A stretch of DNA of 64,000 nucleotides from Porphyromonadaceae bacterium W3.11 (GTDB taxonomy: Bacteria > Bacteroidota > Bacteroidia > Bacteroidales > Porphyromonadaceae): positions 248,001 through 312,000 of the forward strand of contig JAUISX010000004.1 in assembly GCA_030434245.1 (NCBI GenBank), written 5' to 3'. Position 1 is the first letter of the stretch; each line of letters opens with the position of its first letter. The notes below the pieces were generated by a model. The model was not told the DNA's origin. It did not search any database and saw only the letters and a program-made list of their open reading frames with translations. Positions 45,900 through 54,762 of this stretch are shown here, in pieces. The translations under genes and the position numbers were made by a program.

Positions 45900-46238
45900 A
45901 TGAGAGAAGAGCTATTTATAGGATTGAGTAGAAAATACAAGTGCGACTTCAATAAGGCAGAGCTTCAGGCAGTGTTACGGATGTTAATTTGGTACATACA
46001 TAGTCGAGACACATCATATAATGACATAGTAGTGTTGGCGAATCTTCAGAGAGCAATGAAGCTAGGGCAAAGGCTTCAACACAAGCTATTATTAACAGAG
46101 AAAAATAGATGTAAGTTTACGCTCAATACACAAGAGGCAAGCACTGTGTATATCATCTTAGGGCTTCTTCCTAACAGCGAGCTTGATCCTTTAGATGGGG
46201 TCGTGGTTAGGAAATTGTATGACGTAATAATGAAATAA
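45900..46238 (+). CDS. Phage early protein of unknown function
   Basis: This 112-residue, mainly helical, basic protein sits in the early operon (8 bp after the ATPase gene, 14 bp before the GemA-like gene). No signal peptide, membrane segment or known motif was seen. The C-terminal half (LNTQEASTVYIILGLLPNSE) is the most hydrophobic part. Confidence 0.65.
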   Translation: MREELFIGLSRKYKCDFNKAELQAVLRMLIWYIHSRDTSYNDIVVLANLQRAMKLGQRLQHKLLLTEKNRCKFTLNTQEASTVYIILGLLPNSELDPLDGVVVRKLYDVIMK

Positions 46239-46252
46239 ACAGAATTTGAGTT

Positions 46253-46729
46253 ATGGCTAACAAACGAAACTACGCAAGGCTATACTGCTTGCTTAGGGAA
46301 GTGATGCCCGAGCTTGATGCTGAAGAAGCAAAGAGTACGGTAGCAACCCAAGTGAGCGATGGACGTACCGAGAGCCTTAGAGAGCTGAGCGACGATGAAT
46401 TTGAGGAGGCTCTTGATCTTCTGTCTAGGCAGATTAAGGAGAGCAATGCAGATGTGAAGAAAGCTCGGAGCAAGGCACTCCATCAGCTTCAGAAGTACGG
46501 CATTGATACGACTGACTGGGAGGCAGTTAATAGATTTACACGGCAACCCAGAATTGAAGGCAAGGATTTCTACCACCTAAATGTGAAAGAGTTGGAGAAT
46601 TTAACAAAGAAAATGAGAGCAATCAACAGTAAGAAAGTAGAGCCAATTCCCTCTCGAACAAAAGAGAGAACGGATTATCAATTGATCTGGGTGAAACCAA
46701 GTTCAAAGAGAAAAATGTATGTCAATTAA
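46253..46729 (+). CDS. GemA-like (Mu gp16/DUF1018-type) early protein
   Basis: This 158-residue protein has the layout of the GemA family: a basic start with a short helix (YARLYCLLREVMPEL), the segment VSDGRTESLRELSDDEFEEALDLL that matches the 'S-x-x-x-LS-x-x-E' core, and a C-terminal domain with NLTKKMRAIN. Mu GemA affects host gene expression and DNA topology. The position, after the transposition genes, is where Mu-like phages carry it. The match is by pattern only. Confidence 0.65.
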   Translation: MANKRNYARLYCLLREVMPELDAEEAKSTVATQVSDGRTESLRELSDDEFEEALDLLSRQIKESNADVKKARSKALHQLQKYGIDTTDWEAVNRFTRQPRIEGKDFYHLNVKELENLTKKMRAINSKKVEPIPSRTKERTDYQLIWVKPSSKRKMYVN

Positions 46730-46754
46730 TAACCCAATAAAATAATAGAAGGAT

Positions 46755-47468
46755 ATGGAAGATAAGAAAAATGAAACGAAATTAACAGCTGAAGAGTATG
46801 AGGAGCTTCAGGCACTACGTGCGGAGAAAGCCAAGCGAGAAGAAGCAGAACGCAAGCAGGATGACCTGCGAGCTTATCGAGAGCTAGTTGATGAGACCAT
46901 AGAGGCTATAGTACCACTGCTGACAGAGACAGCTGTTAGCCTTTTTGAGACGAAGGAGGCTGTCTTTGAGATCTTTGACGAGGTCATTGAGACTAAGGAA
47001 CAACTCCTAGGGATCACCCCAGAGAAGCAACGCTCACACACCTTCACCAATTCCGAAAGTACGAAGCGAATCACAGTTGGCTACCATGCTACAGATGGTT
47101 ACTTAGACACGGTTACTGATGGCATTGAGATGGTCAAGAACTACCTTGAGAGCCTTGCAGGTGACCAGAATAGTCAGAGCTTGGTCAGCATGATCCTTCA
47201 GCTCCTTAGCACTGATAAGCGAGGTAACCTTCAAGCATCAAGAGTCGTCCAGCTTCGCAAACATGCTGAAGAGAGTGGTAGCGAGCAATTCATGGAGGGT
47301 GTGAGGGTTATTGAGGAGGCGTATAACCCTACTAAGACTCGTCGTTTTATTGCTTGCCAGGTAAGGGATAAGAATAATGCTTGGCGAAATATCCCGCTTG
47401 GTATGACTGATGTGGATAAGCTCAGTGAAGTGATGGAGCAAGTCTTAGTAGAGCAAGAATATGAATGA
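46755..47468 (+). CDS. DUF3164-like phage early protein
   Basis: This 237-residue protein starts with a charged coiled coil (about 1-50, EEYEELQALRAEKAKREEAE). It then shows the DUF3164 pattern of Mu-like phages: TVGYHATDGYLDTVTDGIEM, LVSMILQLLSTDKRGNLQASRVVQLR and a C-terminal KTRRFIACQVRDKNNAWRNI. The function of the family is unknown; it is co-transcribed with transposition genes. Its stop overlaps an upstream ATG of the next frame. Confidence 0.7.
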   Translation: MEDKKNETKLTAEEYEELQALRAEKAKREEAERKQDDLRAYRELVDETIEAIVPLLTETAVSLFETKEAVFEIFDEVIETKEQLLGITPEKQRSHTFTNSESTKRITVGYHATDGYLDTVTDGIEMVKNYLESLAGDQNSQSLVSMILQLLSTDKRGNLQASRVVQLRKHAEESGSEQFMEGVRVIEEAYNPTKTRRFIACQVRDKNNAWRNIPLGMTDVDKLSEVMEQVLVEQEYE

Positions 47469-47503
47469 TAAACAATATTGAACGAAATAAAATAACAAGT
47501 ATT

Positions 47504-47725
47504 ATGCAACAGATTAGTTTAGTAACCGCAAGGGTTGTGAGAGAAAATGAACAGTATGCGTATAAGCTCGTAGGGAAAGGTGAAAAATACCTTGTTCGCC
47601 ACGAAGATGGCGATAATGCAGGAGAGTCTATTAGGGAAGCTTTGAATGTCATGGATGATTTCCATGTCTTAGCGGATGTTGCTGTTACCTCTATTGCAAT
47701 CACTAATATAAGTGGGGTATTATGA
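47504..47725 (+). CDS. Small phage protein, unknown function
   Basis: The ATG at 47504 gives 73 residues; an in-frame ATG at 47465, overlapping the previous stop as ATGA, would give 86. I prefer 47504 because the sequence before it has the A/T-rich look of other starts in this operon. The protein has two hydrophobic beta-like stretches and no known motif. Its stop overlaps the next start (ATTATGA). Confidence 0.6.
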   Translation: MQQISLVTARVVRENEQYAYKLVGKGEKYLVRHEDGDNAGESIREALNVMDDFHVLADVAVTSIAITNISGVL

Positions 47726-48066
47726 TTATAGCTGTTGACTTTGATGGTGTACTGAATGCGAGAGAGTACCCTAAAGTTGGGGCGACCGTGCCTGGTGCTG
47801 TCAGTGCTATGCGAGAGCTTCATCAAGCAGGGCATACGCTTATCATCTGGACATGCCGAGAAGGTCAAGACCAGACAATGGCAGTCAATTGGTTACTTGA
47901 GCATGGCATACCATTTGATGGTATTAACTGCAACACCAAAGCGAATATCGAAGAGCACACGAACGACTGTCGAAAGATATTTGCAGACCTATACATTGAC
48001 GACCGACAGGTAGGTGGTTTTGTTGGCTGGGAAGCTGTACTACAGTGGATTAGACAATTAGAATGA
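47722..48066 (+). CDS. HAD-superfamily phosphatase-like protein
   Basis: This 114-residue protein has the HAD motifs: motif I IAVDFDGVLN near the N-terminus (nucleophile Asp6, acid Asp8), motif II IIWTCR near residue 42, and a C-terminal acidic motif YIDDRQVGG. The small size and lack of a cap point to the phosphatase family often carried by phages and likened to polynucleotide kinase 3'-phosphatase domains. It could trim nucleotide or nucleic-acid phosphates. It overlaps the preceding gene by 4 bp. Confidence 0.82.
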   Translation: MIIAVDFDGVLNAREYPKVGATVPGAVSAMRELHQAGHTLIIWTCREGQDQTMAVNWLLEHGIPFDGINCNTKANIEEHTNDCRKIFADLYIDDRQVGGFVGWEAVLQWIRQLE

Positions 48067-48088
48067 CCGCCATTTCGTTATAATTGAT

Positions 48089-48096
48089 TATATTTG
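48089..48096 (+). promoter_or_regulatory. Internal phage promoter -7 element
   Basis: TATATTTG (TAnnTTTG match) lies 19 bp before the ATG at 48115, giving a very short leader with a perfect Shine-Dalgarno. It could mark a middle or late transcript. Confidence 0.5.
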
Positions 48097-48114
48097 TGGT
48101 AAGGAGGTAGCTAT

Positions 48115-48348
48115 ATGGATAACGATAACGTGAGTGAATACACCCTAAAAAGAGCTCTTAGAGTTTACGAAATCTATCAAGCCCACTATGAGTCCGGATC
48201 CCACAGTCGTTCATCGAGGTGGGTTTACTTTCATCGTGTTCGCCCTGTATATGCTATCTCCGAAACCACCTATAAACGATATCTTAAAATTGCTCGGGAC
48301 TTTCATAATCAAGAAGCCGTCGATGATATCCCACTATCTTCATCATAA
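48115..48348 (+). CDS. Small phage protein, unknown function, own promoter
   Basis: This 77-residue protein is rich in Tyr, Arg and Ser and has no signal or membrane segment. It is preceded by AAGGAGGTAGCTAT, the same 14 bases found before the gene at 45035, and by a -7 element, and is followed by a clear terminator, so it forms a single-gene unit between the early block and the giant tail gene. That position is where Mu-like phages keep the middle/late activator (Mor or C), but I see no clear helix-turn-helix, so this remains a guess. Confidence 0.65.
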   Translation: MDNDNVSEYTLKRALRVYEIYQAHYESGSHSRSSRWVYFHRVRPVYAISETTYKRYLKIARDFHNQEAVDDIPLSSS

Positions 48349-48358
48349 AAAGAGAGAA

Positions 48359-48386
48359 ATCAGTACCAAAATGGTACTGATTTTTT
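48359..48386 (+). terminator. Rho-independent terminator, copy 1 of an identical pair
   Basis: ATCAGTACC pairs with GGTACTGAT around AAAAT, followed by TTTTTT. The 31 bases at 48355-48385 are repeated without change at 55590-55620. Confidence 0.88.
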
Positions 48387-48411
48387 GTTTGTAGGTATTG
48401 CTTGGCGAGTT

Positions 48412-48449
48412 TTGCACCATATATAGAATATAAATAGAGTGTGGTGCAA
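48412..48449 (+). promoter_or_regulatory. Inverted repeat ending on the start codon of the giant tail gene
   Basis: TTGCACCA (48412-48419) and TGGTGCAA (48442-48449) are perfect 8-base complements separated by 22 A/T-rich bases; the last A is the A of the ATG. As RNA it would fold the start codon into a hairpin; as DNA it would be a two-site operator two turns apart. Confidence 0.6.
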
Positions 48450-51400
48450 TGTCTGTATTTAGTATTTATCGCCCCGATGGTATATCGCTGTTAGAAGGGT
48501 ATCAAGAAAGAAAGAAATTTAACTGGGAGGGTACCTGTTATCGCTCTATTATGGGTGTAAGCACTCTTCAGTTAAAGATAGAACTCAAATCTGCTATAGA
48601 TATCCCTGTAGGAAGCTTTATTGACTACGGAGGTCATCGCTATACATTATACTATCCGCACTCCATAACTAAGCTAAACACCAAGAGCTTTGAATATCAC
48701 CTCCTATTCCATGGAGAGGAAGAGGAGCTAAAGCTCTTTAAGCTGAAGGATGTCTCAGGAGGGAAGCCTTACCGCCTTAAATTCTTCTTAACTGCTAAGC
48801 CCATTGACTTCTTGCGAGTGATAGTGGACACCCTTAACCTCTCTAGTAGTGGTTGGACTGTGGGCAACTGTATTGAGGCAAGCGAAAAGACCATCGCTTT
48901 TAATCATGAGAATTGCTTTGCTGTTCTTCATCGAGTAGCACAAGAGTTTGATAGCGAGTGGAAGATCGAAGGCAAACAAATTAGCCTAGGCAAGGTGACC
49001 CACATGGCTGACACACCTCTTGCCATGCAGTATGGTTATGGCAACGGCTTCCGAAGTGGCGTTGGTCGTCGTAATGATGGCGACAGCCAACCTATTGGTA
49101 GGCTCTATGTAGAAGGTGGTAAGCGAAATATTGATCGCTCTAAATACGGCAGTAGTACGCTCTTACTCCCCAAGAATGCCACTTTAATTTATGAGGGGAA
49201 AACCTATCGTACTGATGCTGACGGTATGTCTATCACTTGTGATGGTAATAACCATCCAGCTGAAGATAGCTACGATGGCTCAGGAGTGTACCCGATGCGA
49301 GAGGGCACGGTATCTGAGGTGGCACAAGTAGTAGAGGGTGGTAGTACTTTTTATGACATCAAGGATAACAGCATTCCTGCAAGCTTAAACTTCAATGATT
49401 ATCGCATTAAAGGCGAAAAAGCGACTATTGTCTTTCAATGTGGAGCTTTAGCTGGGCGAGAGTTTGACATCGTGCAGACTGAAGAGAACTTAACGGGTTA
49501 CATTCACGAGGAGCGACGATTTAAGCTTATCCCTGAAGAGCTAGATGGCTTTGAAATGCCAGGTGGCACTTTCATTCCTGCAGTGGGCGATAAGTATGCC
49601 TTATTTAATATTTCATTACCGAACGAATACCTTTCAAACGCCTCTCAAAAGATGTTCAAAGAAGCAGTGAAATACTTCCATGACCATAGTCATCCCACCT
49701 TTATGTTTGATGGTGAGGTAGACCCCATTTGGGCGAGACAGAATTGGCTGGAGGTTGGAGGTATGTTTGTTCCTGGTGGTCACATCCTTTTTAGCGACCC
49801 TCAGTTTCATCCAGAGGGTAGTGTCATCCGCATTATCGCAGTTAAGACCCCCATAGGCGAACCATATCAGCCTGAATTAACCCTATCCAATGCACCGCTG
49901 TCAGGATCATTTGCCAGCACACTTGGTAAGCTGGAGGCAGAGCCAGTGCTTGCTGAAGAGCGAGAGAGGGGACTTCGCCAATACACGAAGCGATATTGGC
50001 AAGATGCGAAGGAGTCTCAGAATATGCTTCTACAGGCTATGGGTGCCCTCGGTGATGAATTTACCTCGACACTCTCTCCAGTAGCTCTACAGACCATGCA
50101 GGTACTGGTTGGTAGTGCAGCACTGCAGTATCGCTTTGTGACCTCCAAGGCAGCACCTGCGACTGCTAATCACCTTATCACATGGAATAAAGTAGGAGCT
50201 TCGCTTGATGTGCAAGCAGGTATTATTCAGCATCGCACACTAGAAATAGACACGATTACTTTCAATAGGATGCCTTCCGACTTCCGTTACTGGGATTTGC
50301 CACGGTACAAAAGCCCAGCCCTTACTAACCAGCTTACACCTTACTACCTTTATGCCAAGGTAGAGAAAAATGGAACGGCAGGTGCATTCGAGCTGGACGA
50401 TAAGGCACGCCCCTTTGAAAGTGCAAGTCACTTTAATCTATTAGTAGGCTTGCTCAGCTCAGAAAGAGAGGGTATGAGGAGCTTCGCACCGATGTACAGC
50501 TACTCTGAGCTAACACCTGACGGGCTAACCACTCGGCTAATTAAGAGTTTAGATGGCTCAACCTATTTTGACCTCGAGCGGGGTGAGATAGGTGGTAACA
50601 TTCTATTTAGAGGTGGTTCACTAGAGGAGTGGGCAGAGAAGACAGACAATGCAGTGGCGAAGAGCGGCTACCAAATTCACAGCCCCTTTACCGAAGTCTT
50701 TCTTGTTGGTCAAAACGATGTCGGCTATGGAACATGCGAATGTAACCCTAAGCTTTATCAATATGGTGAGGAGGTGCCATTAGATATCAGTAAGGTTCGA
50801 GTATATCGTAAGGGTTGGACAAGAGATAATAAGATGCTTGAGACGGGAGAGGACCCCTTCGAGCTAACACCTCGCATCTTGAACAACCTTAGGTACTTCA
50901 TAGATGACTCCTACATTGACACTCTGCCGTTATATGGTGTACGGCTGGATGTGGTTTATGCAGAAGAGTGGATTAGTCTTAATGAACCTCCATACAGCCA
51001 GCCTGTCAATATACTTGCGACCAACTCATATACCTATTACCATGTCAAAGATGGAAAGAATGGTGCTGATGGTCAAGACGGCCAAGATGCCCACACACTG
51101 CTTTTTGCCATCTCAATAGATGCCAACGTTCGAAATGGTGAGGTAAGTGATATCTGGTTCCCAAAGCTGACTGTCATGTATGACGGTAGTGAGATTACCG
51201 ACTATGAAATGGTGTCAGTGGAAAGCAAGTATAATGAAAATAACTGGAGTGAAGAAAACTGGAATGCTACATGGCAATGCTTTGAACTCGACATAATTAA
51301 CACAGGTTATACGAATGGTGTTCGCTTGGATGTTCGAGTGCATTATAGGGGATTGACAGCGACCAATAGTGTCTTTATACCTAACACAAAGGATGGGTAT

Positions 51401-53923
51401 GACGGCAAAGATGGAGAAAACGGAGTGAGCATTGTACGTGTTGATGGGGAGTTTGCAAAGAATAACAATTCTACAAAAGCACCATCTGCTGGATGGCAGA
51501 CTACATCTCCAAGCATTACAGGCAACGAACAGCTGTGGACACGCACCAAGACGATTTATTCAAGTGGTAACCCGACTTATACGAATGCCATAAACATCAC
51601 TCCTAAGCAAGGAGAATCTGGACGAAGTGTTTCTAGCATTACTGAGGAATTCGCCATCAACAATACCAAGTCGGAACAGCCGAATACTGGCTGGAGTACC
51701 TCACAACCAGCTTGGGAGCAAGGTAAGTACATCTGGAGCCGTGTGAAGATTGAGTATTCAAATCCATATGGAATTGAATATACAGGCTATGCGGTTAGCT
51801 CGGAGTGGGAAGCGGTTAACGCTATCCAAATCGGGGGTCGCAATCTCAACGCATATTCAAATTTGACGACAGGAGGTTTCTTCAATCAACAGAACAATTA
51901 CGAGCTGGCAGTACATGATTTACACTCATACAGCGACTATATTCCTTGCGAAGCCAATGCACCATATACTATTAGTAGCTCTGTAGCGTTTAGGAACTTC
52001 CGCTTTGTCTTTTATGACGCTAATAAGGTTTTGATAGAGGGTAATATTATTACTGTTAATTCAAAAATCAAAACCTATACGTCCCCATCTAATGCAGTCT
52101 ACTTTAGGTACTCTCTTCAGAATATCGATAAGACCATCAAGATAGAGCGAGGTAACAAAGCTACTGACTGGTCTGAAGCACCAGAAGATATTGAAGCTCG
52201 CAGGAAGGAGAGTGAGGAGAGGTTACAAACAGCAATAAACCAGCAGAAGTACATCACGAGGGCAATTCGTGACGGCTCCACGAACATTCATGGTGGACTA
52301 GTGCTCACCAATATGATTGCTGTAAAGGATACTCCTCACGGTGACGAGGTGATTTCCAAGGAGGAGGTTTTTAGTGGTTTTTCTATGAATGGTCAAGATT
52401 TACCTTCTGCCGACATGGAAAGCAAGTATCAGCTTGGAGTTAATGATGTCACACCTCCAACTGGCACTTGGGTAGTCACCCCTACAAATCCTACTTCAGC
52501 AAGACCAGTACTTTGGGCAAAACTATTTATTGGCTATCAAGATGACGAGTATTATTCTAGCGAGGTGAAAATCCCAGTAGCCTACTATTACCAAGATAAC
52601 CCAGTCGTAAGTGTCACACCCCAGCTTCACTTTAGCGATGATGGGACATGGCAACCTATGAATTGGTTCGCCAGCAACCTCTCTATGGGTGGTTATGTTC
52701 GTGGGCGTGCCGTCGTCAAGTACACCAAGCCTATAGAAGGTAATGTCGTTGGGTATATGAGTGCCTTGGGTGGTGATATGCCTTTCATTGGTGCTGGCGT
52801 TCAGAACTTCCGTGGTAAGGGAGGTGCACCCGAGAGCCGTATGGTAGAGATATGGCCTAATGGCAGATTTAAGTTTGCTGACTTGAGATACAACCCACAT
52901 AATGATGAGCTGGAATGGATTAACGATGGAGAGCCATATATGACACATGGTGGCACTCCACTTAGCATTGCACAACTTCAGGCTCAGGCTGGCGAAACCG
53001 TCAGGACAATTGCCACCTTCAGCGTGAATAGTAGTGGTGTTCATACCCTCCCTAATTCAGTCCTAACTCTGACCAAGGAAGGTGGTGAATTTAAGTTCAG
53101 TACAAGGGTTGTGGCTACAGTAATGATAGCAGCTGGAAGCTTTATGGGTACTATTTATGATGACTTTGGCGTAAAAGCAGACTGTACGGTGAGCCTCTAT
53201 CTAAGGCGAACTCATGGTAGTCAAGTCTCTCATTACACGCTTGGCACATCAGTTATTGCTACTGCTTCTGTTCAAGTACATCAGAGGTCTAGAGATGATG
53301 ACCGATTCGATGTGGAATTCTACTGGGGTTCCACCTCCTCGAGTGCTGACGTAACGATTGAAGATCGTTTGACCAATTTACCAGTTGGTAGTTATGACCT
53401 GTGTCTATCGCTCGTAAATAGCGTCAATGATTTCGCTGATGTGTCTGGCAGTGTACAGATTACCAACTTGAGAGAAGTGATGTATGACTCCCCTAATATC
53501 AACTATATCCGCTATACCTCTAGGGGCATGATGGCATATTACGGCATCAGTAAACACTTCGTAATTGATAAGGATGACCCAAAAACCTTCGTGACGCTTA
53601 AGGGAGCAACCGACCTCCCAGGAATCCTAGCAGGTGGTAGGTGTGATAGCTATGGTACCGTAAACTATCAATGGGGACGGTATGCCGATGCACAGGGCTA
53701 CACAAAGGCTCGAGTTGAGAAAATCGCCTATGGTAAGTATAAGGTACACCACTCTATTGGACATACACGCTACACTCCCCAAGTGACTGTTGAGAATGTC
53801 GGGAGCTTGGCGAGTTCCAACTTTACAGATGTCCGAGAGACTTACTTTGTGGTGATGATCTACGGCACCAATGGGCTTCGAGATGCCGCCTTTAGTTATA
53901 ACTGTGTAGGAGAAAATGCATAA
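48449..53923 (+). CDS. Giant phage tail-tip/fibre protein (1824 residues)
   Basis: The N-terminal about 400 residues (YRSIMGVSTLQLKIELKSA, RHYTLYYP-like and FHGEEEELKLFKL) resemble tail-hub/endopeptidase-type proteins that form the tail tip. Around residue 870 and again near 985 there are short collagen-like Gly-x-x runs (KDGKNGADGQDGQDA, KDGYDGKDGENG). These are followed by two related segments (EFAKNNNSTKAPSAGWQTTSPSI and EFAINNTKSEQPNTGWSTSQP), a jelly-roll-like carbohydrate-binding region (IGGRNLNAYSNL, about 1130-1250), and a C-terminal domain. This is a receptor-binding tail structure. It lies far from the other tail genes, upstream of the capsid genes, which is unusual. Confidence 0.88.
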   Translation: MSVFSIYRPDGISLLEGYQERKKFNWEGTCYRSIMGVSTLQLKIELKSAIDIPVGSFIDYGGHRYTLYYPHSITKLNTKSFEYHLLFHGEEEELKLFKLKDVSGGKPYRLKFFLTAKPIDFLRVIVDTLNLSSSGWTVGNCIEASEKTIAFNHENCFAVLHRVAQEFDSEWKIEGKQISLGKVTHMADTPLAMQYGYGNGFRSGVGRRNDGDSQPIGRLYVEGGKRNIDRSKYGSSTLLLPKNATLIYEGKTYRTDADGMSITCDGNNHPAEDSYDGSGVYPMREGTVSEVAQVVEGGSTFYDIKDNSIPASLNFNDYRIKGEKATIVFQCGALAGREFDIVQTEENLTGYIHEERRFKLIPEELDGFEMPGGTFIPAVGDKYALFNISLPNEYLSNASQKMFKEAVKYFHDHSHPTFMFDGEVDPIWARQNWLEVGGMFVPGGHILFSDPQFHPEGSVIRIIAVKTPIGEPYQPELTLSNAPLSGSFASTLGKLEAEPVLAEERERGLRQYTKRYWQDAKESQNMLLQAMGALGDEFTSTLSPVALQTMQVLVGSAALQYRFVTSKAAPATANHLITWNKVGASLDVQAGIIQHRTLEIDTITFNRMPSDFRYWDLPRYKSPALTNQLTPYYLYAKVEKNGTAGAFELDDKARPFESASHFNLLVGLLSSEREGMRSFAPMYSYSELTPDGLTTRLIKSLDGSTYFDLERGEIGGNILFRGGSLEEWAEKTDNAVAKSGYQIHSPFTEVFLVGQNDVGYGTCECNPKLYQYGEEVPLDISKVRVYRKGWTRDNKMLETGEDPFELTPRILNNLRYFIDDSYIDTLPLYGVRLDVVYAEEWISLNEPPYSQPVNILATNSYTYYHVKDGKNGADGQDGQDAHTLLFAISIDANVRNGEVSDIWFPKLTVMYDGSEITDYEMVSVESKYNENNWSEENWNATWQCFELDIINTGYTNGVRLDVRVHYRGLTATNSVFIPNTKDGYDGKDGENGVSIVRVDGEFAKNNNSTKAPSAGWQTTSPSITGNEQLWTRTKTIYSSGNPTYTNAINITPKQGESGRSVSSITEEFAINNTKSEQPNTGWSTSQPAWEQGKYIWSRVKIEYSNPYGIEYTGYAVSSEWEAVNAIQIGGRNLNAYSNLTTGGFFNQQNNYELAVHDLHSYSDYIPCEANAPYTISSSVAFRNFRFVFYDANKVLIEGNIITVNSKIKTYTSPSNAVYFRYSLQNIDKTIKIERGNKATDWSEAPEDIEARRKESEERLQTAINQQKYITRAIRDGSTNIHGGLVLTNMIAVKDTPHGDEVISKEEVFSGFSMNGQDLPSADMESKYQLGVNDVTPPTGTWVVTPTNPTSARPVLWAKLFIGYQDDEYYSSEVKIPVAYYYQDNPVVSVTPQLHFSDDGTWQPMNWFASNLSMGGYVRGRAVVKYTKPIEGNVVGYMSALGGDMPFIGAGVQNFRGKGGAPESRMVEIWPNGRFKFADLRYNPHNDELEWINDGEPYMTHGGTPLSIAQLQAQAGETVRTIATFSVNSSGVHTLPNSVLTLTKEGGEFKFSTRVVATVMIAAGSFMGTIYDDFGVKADCTVSLYLRRTHGSQVSHYTLGTSVIATASVQVHQRSRDDDRFDVEFYWGSTSSSADVTIEDRLTNLPVGSYDLCLSLVNSVNDFADVSGSVQITNLREVMYDSPNINYIRYTSRGMMAYYGISKHFVIDKDDPKTFVTLKGATDLPGILAGGRCDSYGTVNYQWGRYADAQGYTKARVEKIAYGKYKVHHSIGHTRYTPQVTVENVGSLASSNFTDVRETYFVVMIYGTNGLRDAAFSYNCVGENA

Positions 53924-53925
53924 AA

Positions 53926-53957
53926 GTAAGGACACCCATGCGAATGAGTGTCCTTAC
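53926..53957 (-). terminator. Terminator between the convergent tail-fibre and lipoprotein genes
   Basis: A perfect 10-bp stem (GTAAGGACAC with GTGTCCTTAC) lies between the convergent stops. Read on the minus strand it is followed by TTTTA, so it best serves the lipoprotein gene; on the plus strand no T-run follows. Confidence 0.7.
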
Positions 53958-53980
53958 CAAAAACGATTATGAATAGAGAG

Positions 53981-54553
53981 TTAGTTAGTGCCTTGCTTAA
54001 CCAGTTCCTTATACTCGGAAGCGGTTATTGGAAGTGCCGTAAAAGCATCTTGAAAGAGCTGATACACCTTATCGGTGTCGCCCTTATTATAGGCTTGGCG
54101 TATCTTCTTGGCTGCTTCAATCACTACAGCATTGGGAATATAAGCGATGGTATCGCCCATAGGAAGCGTGAAGACATAGTTTCTATTATCCAGGAAGTAG
54201 TCCTGAAGGGAGCCATCCTCCACACTGATGATATCGGTACCCCACATCTTAATGGCAACATTCTCAATATCCCTTTGCACATCGCTTACAGAGCGGTGAA
54301 CATTCTGACCGTTACTAGCCAGCTTGAACTCCATTTGTCCAGCTTGCTTGACAATCTCAAGCGGAGTGAGATGTTTAGGGTTATCCGAAGTGCTTCTGAG
54401 TGCTGTTCGAACGTTAATCGACAGCTTCGCGTTAGGGTCAAGCGGTTGGATTTTCTTATCTTCTGGCTTCTCTGGGTCACAACCAGCTAAGGCTAGAGTG
54501 AATGCTAGTGCTACGACCGATAAGGTTTTAAGAATCTGTTTCATCATGATCAT
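53981..54553 (-). CDS. Prophage-encoded lipoprotein on the opposite strand ('moron' candidate)
   Basis: This 190-residue protein has a clear lipoprotein signal (LALAGCDPE, Cys near residue 24); the start may be any of three nearby ATGs (54553, 54547, 54544). The mature part is charged and mostly helical, with no known motif. It is the only leftward gene of the phage apart from the repressor, has its own terminator, and sits between tail and methylase genes. Phage lipoproteins in such positions often block superinfection or alter the lysogen's surface. That role is inferred. The opposite-strand frame of similar length is a shadow. Confidence 0.8.
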   Translation of the reverse strand: MIMMKQILKTLSVVALAFTLALAGCDPEKPEDKKIQPLDPNAKLSINVRTALRSTSDNPKHLTPLEIVKQAGQMEFKLASNGQNVHRSVSDVQRDIENVAIKMWGTDIISVEDGSLQDYFLDNRNYVFTLPMGDTIAYIPNAVVIEAAKKIRQAYNKGDTDKVYQLFQDAFTALPITASEYKELVKQGTN

Positions 54554-54611
54554 TTAGTCTATAAAGTAAGTAATCCATCATCAACATAAACGGCAGAGAT
54601 GGCTATAAAGA

Positions 54612-54739
54612 AGCCCCTGCCTCCAGCCAAGGCAAGCTCTCACACAGACCTTCGGCTAGTAAAGGTGACGCAACACCACGACAGGGGCTATATATATGCC
54701 CAGGAGTCAGGTGTTGCGTCACCTGCTTATGTGTGAGAG
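54612..54739. ncRNA. Strongly folded, pseudoknot-capable non-coding segment
   Basis: Three perfect complementary pairs interlock: AGCCCCTG (54612-54619) with CAGGGGCT (54682-54689); CTCTCACACA (54637-54646) with TGTGTGAGAG (54730-54739); and GGTGACGCAACACC (54664-54677) with GGTGTTGCGTCACC (54710-54723). The first pair crosses the other two, so all three together make a pseudoknot. The second arm of the 14-mer can also form its own hairpin (CAGGTG/CACCTG). No T-run or open frame is present. It could be a phage non-coding RNA, a leader controlling the methylase, or a DNA site; strand is unknown. Confidence 0.55.
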
Positions 54740-54762
54740 ATGCACAAATTTAATAATAATAA

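Noticed and set aside
53948-54490. A 180-codon rightward frame opposite the phage lipoprotein
   Set aside because: It begins inside the terminator hairpin and lies antisense to a gene with a clear lipoprotein signal; the composition is random-like.
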